This document shows positions 43,739-52,388 of a DNA stretch of 64,000 nucleotides, piece after piece. Source of the stretch: Pseudomonadales bacterium (GTDB lineage Bacteria > Pseudomonadota > Gammaproteobacteria > Pseudomonadales > Azotimanducaceae). Positions within the stretch are counted from its first letter, which is position 1. Each line of letters opens with the position of its first letter. The stretch lies in contig JACKNX010000006.1 in assembly GCA_024234635.1 (NCBI GenBank), positions 1-64,000 of the forward strand. The letters run 5' to 3'. Below the pieces are notes generated by a model. The model did no database searches and was not told the origin of the DNA. It saw nothing but the letters and a program-made list of their open reading frames with translations. A program made the translations under genes and the position numbers.

Positions 43739-44462
43739 GGACTGGATACCGGCCGCAGGTCTGGGCGAGGACGTGGTAGCAGGGTGCACCACGCGGTCCG
43801 GTGGAGTGAGCGTGGGGCCCTTCGCGACATTCAACACCCGTCTTCAAACCGGCGACGATCCCCATGCGGTGGCCGAAAACCGGCGCCGCCTTGCCGCCCG
43901 CCTTGGCACCGGACATGTGCAGTACCTCAACCAGGTTCATGGCACGGCGGTGGTGCGCGCAGACGTCCCCAGCTGCGCCACCGAACCCGATGCCGATGCG
44001 GTGTGGACGGACGCGCGCAACCTGGCGCTGGTGATCCAGACGGCGGACTGCCTGCCGGTGCTGATTGCCCACCCGACACGTATCGGTGCCGCGCATGCCG
44101 GCTGGCGGGGGCTCGCCGCTGGTGTGCTGGAAGGTCTGGTGGCTGCGATGGCGGTGCCGGCAAGCGAGATGCGGGCCTGGATCGGACCGGCTATCGGCGG
44201 GACGGCGTACGAGGTGGGCGACGACGTGCGGTTGGCATTCGGGGACGCGGATCGCGTCATCGGGTTCCGCCAGGGGCTTGCGCCCGGGAAGTGGTGGTGT
44301 GATCTGGCCGCGATCGCGGCGGCGCGGCTGGCCGCGGCTGGCCTGCTGACAACGGCGGTGTCTCCGAGCGGACTCTGCACGCTGGCCGACCGCGATCGTT
44401 TCTTTTCGTATCGGCGGGACGGAGAAACCGGTCGCCTGGCCAGCGTCATCCTGCGACGTTGA
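43731..44462 (+). CDS. pgeF: Purine nucleoside phosphorylase YfiH/PgeF family (laccase-domain fold)
   Basis: The protein has 243 residues from ATG 43731, overlapping rluD by 8 nt. Motifs are TTRSGGVSVGPFATFN, QVHGTAVV, IQTADCLPVLI, AAHAGWRGLAAG (metal/His site) and WIGPAIGGTAYEVG. In E. coli the protein edits UDP-MurNAc-L-Ser errors in peptidoglycan precursors. Other members act on purine nucleosides. The rluD-pgeF order is conserved. Confidence 0.92.
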   Translation: MSEDWIPAAGLGEDVVAGCTTRSGGVSVGPFATFNTRLQTGDDPHAVAENRRRLAARLGTGHVQYLNQVHGTAVVRADVPSCATEPDADAVWTDARNLALVIQTADCLPVLIAHPTRIGAAHAGWRGLAAGVLEGLVAAMAVPASEMRAWIGPAIGGTAYEVGDDVRLAFGDADRVIGFRQGLAPGKWWCDLAAIAAARLAAAGLLTTAVSPSGLCTLADRDRFFSYRRDGETGRLASVILRR

Positions 44463-44470
44463 GGTCGCCG

Positions 44471-44490
44471 GGCGGCGCCGGGCGGCGCCG
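44471..44490. repeat. Two exact copies of GGCGGCGCCG
   Basis: A short GC-rich tandem repeat, with a partial third copy to the left, between the converging pgeF and DUF4124 genes. It can fold through GGCGCC palindromes and might help terminate transcription. Confidence 0.4.
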
Positions 44491-44492
44491 GG

Positions 44493-44963
44493 TCAGTCGC
44501 AGTTGCTGGCGATGCCTACCTGCGCCTCGTTGATGCGCTTCTGGCGTTCGTCTTCGCCGATGATGCGCTGGGAGCCGTCATCATTGCGAACGCGGATGTG
44601 CTGCGTCTGTGTGAGGCGCTCCAGCACCTTGCGGGACTTTTCGCAGTTGCTTTTCCTGATTTCCGCCACCTGCCGTTCTTCCTCGGCGTGCAACGCCCGG
44701 AGCTCTTCCAGCTTGCGACGCTGCGCGTCGGTGAGTTTTGCTTCAGCAGGTGTCGCCGGGGCGTCCGAGGCGGGGGCGTCCGGTGCTGGCGTCTGGGTGA
44801 CGGGGCGGGTCACCCGCTGGTCCACCGGCACGGCGTTTACGCCCTCAGGGGGGCGCTCGGAATAATTGACGACACCGTCCCTGTCCACCCAGCGATACAG
44901 CGAACTGGCGAAGGCAACGGTTGAGAGAGTCAGCAGGGCGGTGAGCAACAGCAATCGTTTCAT
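44493..44963 (-). CDS. Exported DUF4124-domain protein
   Basis: The protein has 156 residues from the ATG at 44963, preceded by GGAAG. The signal peptide is MKRLLLLTALLTLSTVAFAS. The DUF4124 motif SLYRWVDRDGVVNYSERPP follows at once. A Pro/Ala/Asp linker is next, then a charged coiled-coil-like helix (DAQRRKLEELRALHAEEERQ) and a tail with two Cys (KSNCEKS and SNCD). It is periplasmic with unknown function. A longer frame upstream would destroy the signal peptide. Confidence 0.85.
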   Translation of the reverse strand: MKRLLLLTALLTLSTVAFASSLYRWVDRDGVVNYSERPPEGVNAVPVDQRVTRPVTQTPAPDAPASDAPATPAEAKLTDAQRRKLEELRALHAEEERQVAEIRKSNCEKSRKVLERLTQTQHIRVRNDDGSQRIIGEDERQKRINEAQVGIASNCD

Positions 44964-45086
44964 GGACTTCCGGGGCAATTCGCATGGCGAAGTCGACGAA
45001 ACTGTAGCACAGCGATTGTGGCGAACGCGCCTCGCGCGCACCGTGCCGGGCGTAAAATCGTGATGGGCTGCACAGGGGAGAGCGCG

Positions 45087-45115
45087 TTGACAGGCGCAGA
45101 GCGAATCTAAAGAAT
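45087..45115 (+). promoter_or_regulatory. Sigma-70 promoter upstream of ilvI
   Basis: A perfect -35 TTGACA (45087-45092), a 17-bp spacer and -10 AAGAAT (45110-45115) point toward ilvI. The leader would be about 210 nt. It contains a 20-codon frame (45197-45259) with only scattered Ile/Val/Leu, so an attenuator is not claimed. The remainder of the 370-bp gap between the DUF4124 gene and ilvI shows nothing more. Confidence 0.6.
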
Positions 45116-45333
45116 ACGCCGCTCATTTTTCGTGCAGTGCACAATACCGTCCTGCGCTCGGGGACGTTCTGCGTTCGGGCCGGTGCGGCCAGGGCGATGA
45201 TCGTCGGGCCGGTACCGCGCGCCGGTGGCCGTCTTCCCGACCGTCCGCGCGTTCCGTAGCGCTGGCATTTGTTCCGAAGCGCCTGGACGTGGCTCATGCC
45301 GGCGTGGCGAACCTGCTTAGAGGAGTCCTGACA

Positions 45334-47097
45334 ATGACCGAACGCCTCTCCGGCGGAGACATGCTCATTCGCGCCCTTCAGGACGAAGGCGTGGAGGTGG
45401 TGTTCGGCTACCCGGGTGGCGCGGCGCTGCATATATATGACGCCATCTTTCGCCAGCAGCGCATCGAACACATCCTGGTGCGACATGAACAGGCCGCCAC
45501 GCACATGGCGGACGGCTATGCCCGTGCCACCGGCAAGCCGGGAGTGGTGCTGGTGACTTCGGGACCTGGCGCCACCAATGCCATCACCGGTATTGCCACG
45601 GCGCACATGGATTCGATACCCATGGTCGTCATTTCCGGCCAGGTGCCCCAGGACCTCATCGGTACGGACGCCTTCCAGGAAACCGACATGATCGGCGTGT
45701 CGCGGCCGGTGGTGAAACACAGTTTTGTCGTCAAGAAGGCGGAGGACATTCCCGCCATCGTGCGCAAGGCGTTCCTGATCGCAACGACCGGACGTCCCGG
45801 ACCGGTGGTCATCGACGTCCCGAAAGACACCACGGACCCCGGGGTACTGGCGCCTTATGTCTATCCGGAAAAGGTGACCCTGCGCGCCTACAATCCGGCC
45901 GTACGTGGCAATGCGCGGCAGATACGCAAGGCCGTGGAAGCCCTGCTGCAGGCGCGGCGACCCGTGATCTATGCCGGTGGTGGGGTCGTGCAAGGCAACG
46001 CTTCGGCGGAGTTGCGGGAACTTGCGCGCCGTCTGCGCTTGCCCGTAACCATGACGCTGATGGGGCTGGGCGCCTACCCTGGTGAAGATCCGCAATCGCT
46101 CGGCATGCTGGGGATGCATGGCACGTACGAAGCCAACCTCGCAATGCACGAGTCGGATCTGATCCTTGCCGTCGGCGCACGTTTCGACGATCGGGTGACA
46201 AACAATCCGAAGAAATTCTGCCCGGATGCCAGGATCATTCACATCGACATCGATCCGTCGTCCATCTCCAAGATCATTCCGGCGCACATTCCCATCGTCG
46301 GTGATGTCAGGAACGTCCTCGGTGAAATGCTGCAGGTCGTGGATGCCGAGTTACCGGCGAACCCGGTCAACGAGCGAGCGCGTGAGCTGTGGTGGCATCA
46401 GATCGATGGCTGGCGGGCGGAGAATGGCCTCAATCATCATCTGACACCGAAGCCGGGCCGTCCGATCCTGCCGCAGTACGCGGTGCAGATGCTGCACAAG
46501 GTGACCCGTGGTGAAGCGTACGTGTGCAGCGATGTCGGCCAGCACCAGATGTTCGCCGCGCAGTACTACCGTTTCGCCGAACCCCGACGCTGGATCAACT
46601 CCGGTGGGCTCGGCACGATGGGTTTTGGCCTGCCGGCCGCCATGGGCGTGCAGATGGCGTTCCCTGATGCCACCGTCGCCTGCGTCACCGGTGAAGGCAG
46701 TTTCATGATGAACATGCAGGAGCTGTCCACCTGTCTGCAGTACGGGCTCCCCATCAAGATCATGGCGCTCAACAACCAGGCGCTTGGCATGGTCAAGCAA
46801 TGGCAGGACATGCAGTACGGCGGACGCCACGCCAGCAGCACCTACAGCGATTCCTTGCCGGATTTCAAGACCATCGCGGAAGCCTTCGGCCATGTGGGCA
46901 TGCGGGTCGACGATGCGATGCAGCTGGAAGGGGCGCTGGAAGAAGTGTTCAGTCCCGCACTGCGCAACAAACTGGTGCTGCTCGATGTCTGGGTGGACCG
47001 CGAGGAGCATGTCTATCCCATGGCCATACGCGGTGGTTCGATGAAGGATCTGGTGCTGGCGAGAGCTGGTGAAGGCAAAGGCGGGGTGGAGGACTGA
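45334..47097 (+). CDS. ilvI: Acetolactate synthase, large (catalytic) subunit
   Basis: The protein has 587 residues from ATG 45334, with AGAGGAG 8 nt before it. It condenses pyruvate with pyruvate or 2-oxobutyrate using thiamine diphosphate in valine, leucine and isoleucine synthesis. Motifs include VFGYPGGAALHIYDA, RHEQAATHMADGYARATG with the catalytic Glu, TSGPGATNAITGIATA, and the ThDP/Mg site VTGEGSFMMNMQELSTC...ALNNQALGM. The gene order with ilvH and ilvC is as in Pseudomonas. Confidence 0.95.
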   Translation: MTERLSGGDMLIRALQDEGVEVVFGYPGGAALHIYDAIFRQQRIEHILVRHEQAATHMADGYARATGKPGVVLVTSGPGATNAITGIATAHMDSIPMVVISGQVPQDLIGTDAFQETDMIGVSRPVVKHSFVVKKAEDIPAIVRKAFLIATTGRPGPVVIDVPKDTTDPGVLAPYVYPEKVTLRAYNPAVRGNARQIRKAVEALLQARRPVIYAGGGVVQGNASAELRELARRLRLPVTMTLMGLGAYPGEDPQSLGMLGMHGTYEANLAMHESDLILAVGARFDDRVTNNPKKFCPDARIIHIDIDPSSISKIIPAHIPIVGDVRNVLGEMLQVVDAELPANPVNERARELWWHQIDGWRAENGLNHHLTPKPGRPILPQYAVQMLHKVTRGEAYVCSDVGQHQMFAAQYYRFAEPRRWINSGGLGTMGFGLPAAMGVQMAFPDATVACVTGEGSFMMNMQELSTCLQYGLPIKIMALNNQALGMVKQWQDMQYGGRHASSTYSDSLPDFKTIAEAFGHVGMRVDDAMQLEGALEEVFSPALRNKLVLLDVWVDREEHVYPMAIRGGSMKDLVLARAGEGKGGVED

Positions 47098-47100
47098 GCC

Positions 47101-47598
47101 ATGCAACGTCGAGCCATCATCGCGGTTCTGCTCGAAAACGAAGCCGGCGTCCTGTCGCGGGTAGTCGGCCTTTTTTCCCAGCGAGGCTACAACATCGAAT
47201 CGCTGACCGTAGCGCCCACGGAGGACGAAACGCTGTCCCGCCTCACGCTCACGACCGTCGGTGACGAGGCACACATCGAACAGGTCATCAAGCACCTGTA
47301 CAAGATCGTGGACGTCTTCAAGGTCCAGGATCTGGCCGAAAACGAACACATCGAGCGTGAACTCATGCTGGTGAAGGTGCGTGCCGTTGGCGCCGAGCGG
47401 GAGGAGATCAAACGTACGGCGGATATTTTTCGCGGCCAGATCGTGGACGTGACGCCGGAAACCTACACGGTGCAGGTGGTGGGGCCGACGGACAAACTGT
47501 CCGCCTTCCTGCGTGCGCTGTCCGGCGGGCGGATTCTGGAGGTTGTGCGTTCCGGTGCTTCGGGTATCAGCCGGGGTGCGCGCGTACTGGGTGGATGA
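47101..47598 (+). CDS. ilvH: Acetolactate synthase, small (regulatory) subunit
   Basis: The protein has 165 residues and starts 3 nt after ilvI. The N-terminal ACT domain (RRAIIAVLLENEAGVLSRVVGLFSQRGYNIESLTVAPTED) binds valine for feedback inhibition. The C-terminal half has ELMLVKVRA, GQIVDVTPETYTVQVVG and ILEVVRSGASGISRG. It activates the large subunit. Confidence 0.95.
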   Translation: MQRRAIIAVLLENEAGVLSRVVGLFSQRGYNIESLTVAPTEDETLSRLTLTTVGDEAHIEQVIKHLYKIVDVFKVQDLAENEHIERELMLVKVRAVGAEREEIKRTADIFRGQIVDVTPETYTVQVVGPTDKLSAFLRALSGGRILEVVRSGASGISRGARVLGG

Positions 47599-47669
47599 AC
47601 CGGCGCGGCACGGGAGTCCGCGATTCCGCGTGCCCGCCCACGTAAAACAAGTTTTCGAACGGAGAAACC

Positions 47670-48689
47670 ATGCAAGTCTACTACGATAAAGATGCCGACC
47701 TGTCCCTGATCCAGAGAATGAAAGTGGTCGTGGTGGGCTATGGCTCCCAGGGGCACGCGCATGCCAACAACCTGCGCGATTCCGGGGTCGCCAACGTGGT
47801 CAGCGGATTGCGCGACGGTTCGGACAGCGCCCGCAAGGCAAAGAATGCGGGCTTCACGGTGCAACCCGTGGCCGAGGCGGTGAAGGATGCGGACTTCGTC
47901 ATGATCCTGACGCCGGACGAAGGGCAGGCTGCGCTCTATCGCAACGAGATCGCACCCAACATCAAGCAAGGTGCAACCATCGCTTTTGCGCACGGTTTCA
48001 ACGTGCATTTCGGCCTGATCGAAGCGCGCCCCGATCTCGATGTGGTCATGATTGCGCCGAAAGGTCCCGGCCATACCGTGCGCTCCACGTACGTCGGCGG
48101 TGGCGGTGTGCCCTGCCTGATCGCCATTGCGCAGGACGCCAGTGGCATGGCCAAGACGCATGCGTTGTCGTATGCATCGGCCATTGGTGGCGGTCGTGCC
48201 GGCGTTATCGAAACCACGTTCCGGGAGGAGACCGAGACGGACCTCTTCGGGGAACAGACCGTGTTGTGCGGTGGTGCCGCGGCGCTGGTGATGGCCGGTT
48301 TCGAAACGCTGGTGGAGGCCGGCTATGCACCGGAGATGGCTTATTTCGAGTGCCTGCACGAACTCAAGCTGATCGTTGATCTTTTCTATGAAGGTGGTGT
48401 CGCCAACATGTGGTATTCCGTGTCCAATACCGCGGAGTACGGCGGTCTGACGCGTGGCAGTCGCCTGGTGACAGACGAGACCCGGCAGGAAATGCGCAAA
48501 ATCCTCGAAGAGATCCAGACCGGCAAGTTTGCGCGCGAGTTCGTGACCGAGAATCTGGCGGGCGCACCAACGCTCAAGGCCATGCGTCGCATTCAGGCGG
48601 AGCACGAGATCGAAACCGTCGGTGCGAAACTTCGTGGCATGATGCCCTGGATCGCCGCCAATCGACTGGTCAATCGCGACGTCAACTGA
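47670..48689 (+). CDS. ilvC: Ketol-acid reductoisomerase, class I
   Basis: The protein has 339 residues, the short class I length. The NADPH-binding fold has VVVGYGSQGHAHANNLRDSG, with the cofactor-specificity loop GLRDGSDSARKA. The knotted C-terminal domain has metal ligands in ETDLFGEQTVLCGG (Asp and Glu) and later CLHELKLIVDLFYEGG. It converts acetolactate or acetohydroxybutyrate to the dihydroxy acid. It has its own AGAAACC leader and is 71 nt from ilvH. Confidence 0.96.
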   Translation: MQVYYDKDADLSLIQRMKVVVVGYGSQGHAHANNLRDSGVANVVSGLRDGSDSARKAKNAGFTVQPVAEAVKDADFVMILTPDEGQAALYRNEIAPNIKQGATIAFAHGFNVHFGLIEARPDLDVVMIAPKGPGHTVRSTYVGGGGVPCLIAIAQDASGMAKTHALSYASAIGGGRAGVIETTFREETETDLFGEQTVLCGGAAALVMAGFETLVEAGYAPEMAYFECLHELKLIVDLFYEGGVANMWYSVSNTAEYGGLTRGSRLVTDETRQEMRKILEEIQTGKFAREFVTENLAGAPTLKAMRRIQAEHEIETVGAKLRGMMPWIAANRLVNRDVN

Positions 48690-48700
48690 GTCCTGCGTCC

Positions 48701-48727
48701 GGCGATCGCCCGCAAGGGGCGGTCGCC
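48701..48727 (+). terminator. Hairpin between ilvC and pssA
   Basis: GGCGATCGCCC (48701-48711) pairs with GGGCGGTCGCC (48717-48727) with one mismatch and a 5-nt loop. There is no T tract, so it may only attenuate or stabilise. Confidence 0.4.
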
Positions 48728-48781
48728 GTCCGTCGGACAGCGGCGATATACTGTCGTTCATCTGCCACCCCGGAGGGCTGC

Positions 48782-49582
48782 ATGAGTGGGCAACGCGACA
48801 ATGTGCATCACCTGCATGCTGACGACGAACATTCGTCGAGGACCGGCCTGATGCGCAGACGTGGTATCTATCTCGCCCCCAACCTGATTACCACCGCGGC
48901 GCTCTTTGCCGGTTTCTTTGCCATCGTGGCGGCGGTCAACCACAACTACACTGGTGCCGCGCTGGCCATATTTGCGGCCATGCTGGCCGATACGCTGGAT
49001 GGTCGCGTTGCCCGCTGGACACGTACCGAAAGCGAGTTCGGGGCGCAGTACGACAGTCTGTCGGACATGGTGGCGTTCGGCGTGGCGCCCGCGTTTGTTG
49101 CCTTCTTCTGGGGGTTGTCCACGCTCGGGCAGATTGGTTGGGTGTCCAGTTTCGTGTACATGGCCTGCGCGGCGCTGCGCCTGGCGCGTTTCAATGCCAA
49201 TCATGACAACTCGTTCTTTCAGGGGCTGGCCAGTCCCTCGGCGGCGGCCATCATCGCCAGCGCCATCTGGTTGTGGGAAGCATGGAGCCTGGGCGCACCA
49301 TCCCCCATCGCGGTTGGTTTCGGCGCCGCGATCACCATCCTCACCGGTGTCCTGATGGTGTCCAATTTTGCGTACTACTCACCCAAACTGCTGAATATCA
49401 AGGAGCGGGTGCCGTTTCTGGCGCTGGTGGCGGTGGTGCTGGGCATTGCCGTCGTACTGGTGGAGCCGCCACTGGTGCTGCTGCTGCTGTTTGGCGGTTA
49501 CGCCCTCTCTGGACCGACAACATACGCCTACCGACGCTACCGGCGCGGGAACCTTGGCAAGGTGGATTCGTCTAACGACTGA
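48782..49582 (+). CDS. pssA: CDP-diacylglycerol-serine O-phosphatidyltransferase
   Basis: The protein has 266 residues from ATG 48782 with CGGAGG upstream. It has about seven membrane helices. The CDP-alcohol phosphotransferase motif is DTLDGRVAR...GAQYDSLSD (D-x2-DG-x2-AR-x8-G-x3-D-x3-D). It makes phosphatidylserine for phosphatidylethanolamine synthesis. It is the integral membrane type, unlike the E. coli PLD-like enzyme. The position after ilvC is seen in Pseudomonas. Confidence 0.92.
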   Translation: MSGQRDNVHHLHADDEHSSRTGLMRRRGIYLAPNLITTAALFAGFFAIVAAVNHNYTGAALAIFAAMLADTLDGRVARWTRTESEFGAQYDSLSDMVAFGVAPAFVAFFWGLSTLGQIGWVSSFVYMACAALRLARFNANHDNSFFQGLASPSAAAIIASAIWLWEAWSLGAPSPIAVGFGAAITILTGVLMVSNFAYYSPKLLNIKERVPFLALVAVVLGIAVVLVEPPLVLLLLFGGYALSGPTTYAYRRYRRGNLGKVDSSND

Positions 49583-49607
49583 CCATCAGCAAACAAACGG
49601 CAGGCCC

Positions 49608-50531
49608 ATGCGGTACAGGCGCAATTCCACCCCGACGGGATCGGAGATCACTCCCGAATCCATCGTTCTGAACCGCCGCCGCGTTGTCGGCGTCCTTGGG
49701 CTGGGTCTGGGCATGGCGACGATGCCCGCCGGGACGGTCCTGGCCGGGCTGCAGGCGGACGATACGCCGACGCCGGAAGCCATCGTTACCGGCTACAACA
49801 ATTTCTACGAGTTCGGCACGGGCAAGTTCGATCCCGCGGAGTATGCGCATGAAATGACGGTGCGCCCGTGGACGGTTGAGGTCAGTGGAGAGGCCGCCCG
49901 CACCGGCACGTTTGCCCTGGATGACCTGCTCAAGGGACTGGCTGTTGAGGAGCGCATCTACCGCTTTCGTTGCGTGGAAGCCTGGTCCATGGTGGTGCCC
50001 TGGCAGGGCGTTGCGCTCAAGGCGGTGCTCGAGCAGTTCCGACCCAACGGCAATGCCAAGTTCGTGGCCTTCACAACGCTCGAGCGGCCGAAGGAAATGC
50101 GCGGTCAGCGGGCGTTGTTTTCAGGGATCGACTGGCCCTACGTCGAAGGCTTGCGCATGGATGAGGCGTATCACCCGCTCGCGTTCATGGCGACAGGCCT
50201 GTACGGCAAGCCACTGCCCAATCAGAACGGCGCACCGTGGCGCCTTGTCGTGCCCTGGAAGTACGGTTTCAAGAGCGCAAAATCGATCGTTCGCATCCAT
50301 TTCACGAACCGACAGCCGCGCAATACCTGGAATACCTTGCAAGCCAGTGAGTACGGGTTCTATGCCAATGTGAATCCGTCGGTTGATCACCCCCGCTGGA
50401 GTCAGGCCACGGAGCGGCGGCTTCCGTCGACGTTGCTGAATCCGAACCGGCGCCCGACGCTGCCGTTCAACGGCTACGCGGAGGAAGTCGCGTCGCTCTA
50501 CGACGGCATGGATCTGCGTCGGTATTTCTGA
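49608..50531 (+). CDS. msrP: Methionine-sulfoxide reductase catalytic subunit MsrP
   Basis: The protein has 307 residues. A twin-arginine signal NRRRVVGVLGLGLGMA at residues 22-37 directs folded export to the periplasm. The molybdopterin-binding Cys122 is in YRFRCVEAWSMVVPW. GAPWRLVVPWKYGFKSAKSI and NTWNTLQASEYGFYANVNP are family signatures. It reduces protein methionine sulfoxides using electrons from MsrQ. The start 49608 puts the Tat motif near the N-terminus. Confidence 0.94.
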   Translation: MRYRRNSTPTGSEITPESIVLNRRRVVGVLGLGLGMATMPAGTVLAGLQADDTPTPEAIVTGYNNFYEFGTGKFDPAEYAHEMTVRPWTVEVSGEAARTGTFALDDLLKGLAVEERIYRFRCVEAWSMVVPWQGVALKAVLEQFRPNGNAKFVAFTTLERPKEMRGQRALFSGIDWPYVEGLRMDEAYHPLAFMATGLYGKPLPNQNGAPWRLVVPWKYGFKSAKSIVRIHFTNRQPRNTWNTLQASEYGFYANVNPSVDHPRWSQATERRLPSTLLNPNRRPTLPFNGYAEEVASLYDGMDLRRYF

Positions 50532-50541
50532 CGCACGCCCG

Positions 50542-51171
50542 ATGACCTTCAACCGCCTGTTCTGGTGGGTGTGGCTGCTACTGCTGCTGTCACCGGCGCT
50601 CTGGGCGATCTACGCGATCTATTCGGAGGCCATGTCGCCCGGCAGCATGCTGGGTGGTGATGCCGGCGAGACGCTGGTGCATCACTTCGGCGACTGGGGC
50701 ATGCGTTTCCTGCTGGTGGCGCTGCTCGCCAGCCCACTGCGGCGTCTGACCGGGAGTGCGCTGCCGCTGCGCCTGCGACGCATGACGGGACTGGCGGCCT
50801 TCTCACTTCTGTCGGTACACGTGCTCCTTTACCTGTGGTTCATGGCGGGCCTGTCCTGGGCGACGGTGGTGAAGGACATCGTGGATCGTGCCTACATCAC
50901 TGTTGGGTTCGCCGCCTGGCTCGTATTGTTGTTGCTTGCGGTCACGTCCACGCGCGGCTGGCAACGTCGCCTGCGCCGTCGGTGGCAACAACTGCATCGA
51001 CTGGTTTACCTCGCGGCGTTGCTTGGTATCGTGCATCTGGTCTGGGCGACCAAACTCGGGCTGGCCGAGGCAGTGTTCTACGGGGGGGCGTTTCTCGTGC
51101 TGATGGGCGAGCGTGTGCTGCGAAGCGCGTTCAAGCCTGCCCCGGAGGGGAAGCGGTCAATGCCCGTGTAG
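50542..51171 (+). CDS. msrQ: Heme-binding membrane subunit MsrQ
   Basis: The protein has 209 residues with about six membrane helices of the ferric-reductase-like type. Candidate heme ligands are in LLSVHVLLYLWF and QLHRLVYLAALLGIVHLVW. It passes quinol- or flavin-derived electrons across the membrane to MsrP. It is encoded 10 nt after msrP. Confidence 0.92.
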   Translation: MTFNRLFWWVWLLLLLSPALWAIYAIYSEAMSPGSMLGGDAGETLVHHFGDWGMRFLLVALLASPLRRLTGSALPLRLRRMTGLAAFSLLSVHVLLYLWFMAGLSWATVVKDIVDRAYITVGFAAWLVLLLLAVTSTRGWQRRLRRRWQQLHRLVYLAALLGIVHLVWATKLGLAEAVFYGGAFLVLMGERVLRSAFKPAPEGKRSMPV

Positions 51172-51326
51172 TCCTGCGCGACGCTGTCCATGCTTGCTGG
51201 TCCCTGTTCTCGCTGTCCGCGGTAGTCTGCTGTTGAGCAGTGCGGGCTGGCTGCCTTTCCTGCCGCTATCGCCGCTGCCCGCGCATCGCTATGCTGACTG
51301 ACCGCGGGATGGGAGGGAGATCCGGG

Positions 51327-52379
51327 ATGCGGGCAGCAGTGCTGCAGGGTGGCGACATTTCCGTGCGACACATACCCGATCCGCAGGTGAGTGAAGGGCG
51401 GCTGCTCGTCGCGCCGATTGCCGCGGGCATCTGCGGCAGTGATCTGCATTTGCGTGAGCAGATGCGGGAGCTGAGCAGAACCGCGCCAGCGGACGAGTTA
51501 CCCGCCATCGTCCCCGGACATGAATTCAGCGGCAAGATCGTGGCGGTCGGACGCGGTTCCGACCCGCGTTTTCGTCCCGGTATGGTCGTGATCGCCAATC
51601 CGTTTACCTACGGAGTTGCCGGACCCGAGTGCATTGGCTTGTCACCAGCGTTCTCCGGAGGTATCGCGGAACTGTCCGTCGTTGACGCTGTGCGCGCCCT
51701 TGTCGTACCGGCGGAGGTCCCTGCGCATCTTGCGGCGTTGACGGAGCCCCTGGCCGTAGGTCTTCACGCGGTGCGACTGGCCAATCGCGTGCCGGGTCCG
51801 AATATTGTCATCGGCTGTGGTCCCGTGGGGCTGGCGGTTATCTTCGCGTTGCGCATGGCTGGCAGGGGCCCCATCCTGGCGGCTGACTATTCGGCCTCCA
51901 GACGCGCTGCCGCAGCGGCGCTGGGCGCGGATGTTGTGGTCGATCCCGCCAAAGATTCCCCCTATTCACACTGGCGTGAACTCGCCTTTGCGGAAGGCAG
52001 GATGTCGCCGTTGCTGGAGACCCGGTTTGCCCGTCCGGCGGCACCGAACATTTTCGAGTGCGTTGGCGCTCCCGGACTCATCAACACGATCATGAGCGCC
52101 GCTCCGGCGCACAGTCACATCATCGTGGTGGGCGTCTGTGCGCACGAGGATCGCCTCGTGCCGCTAACCGGCATTCAGAAGGAGCTGACCGTGGAATTCA
52201 GCTTTGCCTATACGATGGCGGAGCTGGCTCAGTCGCTGGAAAACATTGCCGGCAACCCGGAGCTGGTGTCCGGATTTGTTACCCGCGAGCTGCCCATCGA
52301 GCAGACAGCGAACGCGTTCGACACGCTGGCCGACAACCCTGAGGAAGTAAAGATTCTCATACGCCCCCAGGCGCCATGA
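51327..52379 (+). CDS. Zinc-type alcohol dehydrogenase (MDR) family protein without structural-zinc cysteines
   Basis: The protein has 350 residues from ATG 51327 with GGGAGGGAG upstream. The GroES-like domain has GICGSDLHLRE and VPGHEFSGKIVAVG, which carry the catalytic-zinc ligands. The Rossmann domain has NIVIGCGPVGLAVIFALRMAG and LAADYSASRRAAAAALGAD. The usual four-Cys structural zinc lobe is replaced by NPFTYGVAGPECIGLSPAF with a single Cys. The substrate is unknown. The start is upstream of a clear family N-terminus; a longer frame begins in the preceding gap. Confidence 0.85.
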   Translation: MRAAVLQGGDISVRHIPDPQVSEGRLLVAPIAAGICGSDLHLREQMRELSRTAPADELPAIVPGHEFSGKIVAVGRGSDPRFRPGMVVIANPFTYGVAGPECIGLSPAFSGGIAELSVVDAVRALVVPAEVPAHLAALTEPLAVGLHAVRLANRVPGPNIVIGCGPVGLAVIFALRMAGRGPILAADYSASRRAAAAALGADVVVDPAKDSPYSHWRELAFAEGRMSPLLETRFARPAAPNIFECVGAPGLINTIMSAAPAHSHIIVVGVCAHEDRLVPLTGIQKELTVEFSFAYTMAELAQSLENIAGNPELVSGFVTRELPIEQTANAFDTLADNPEEVKILIRPQAP

Positions 52380-52388
52380 CCGCGATGC

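Noticed and set aside
45197..45259. Leader peptide and attenuator for ilvI
   Set aside because: Only five branched-chain residues are scattered among 20 codons, with no run, and no clear terminator/antiterminator pair was seen.
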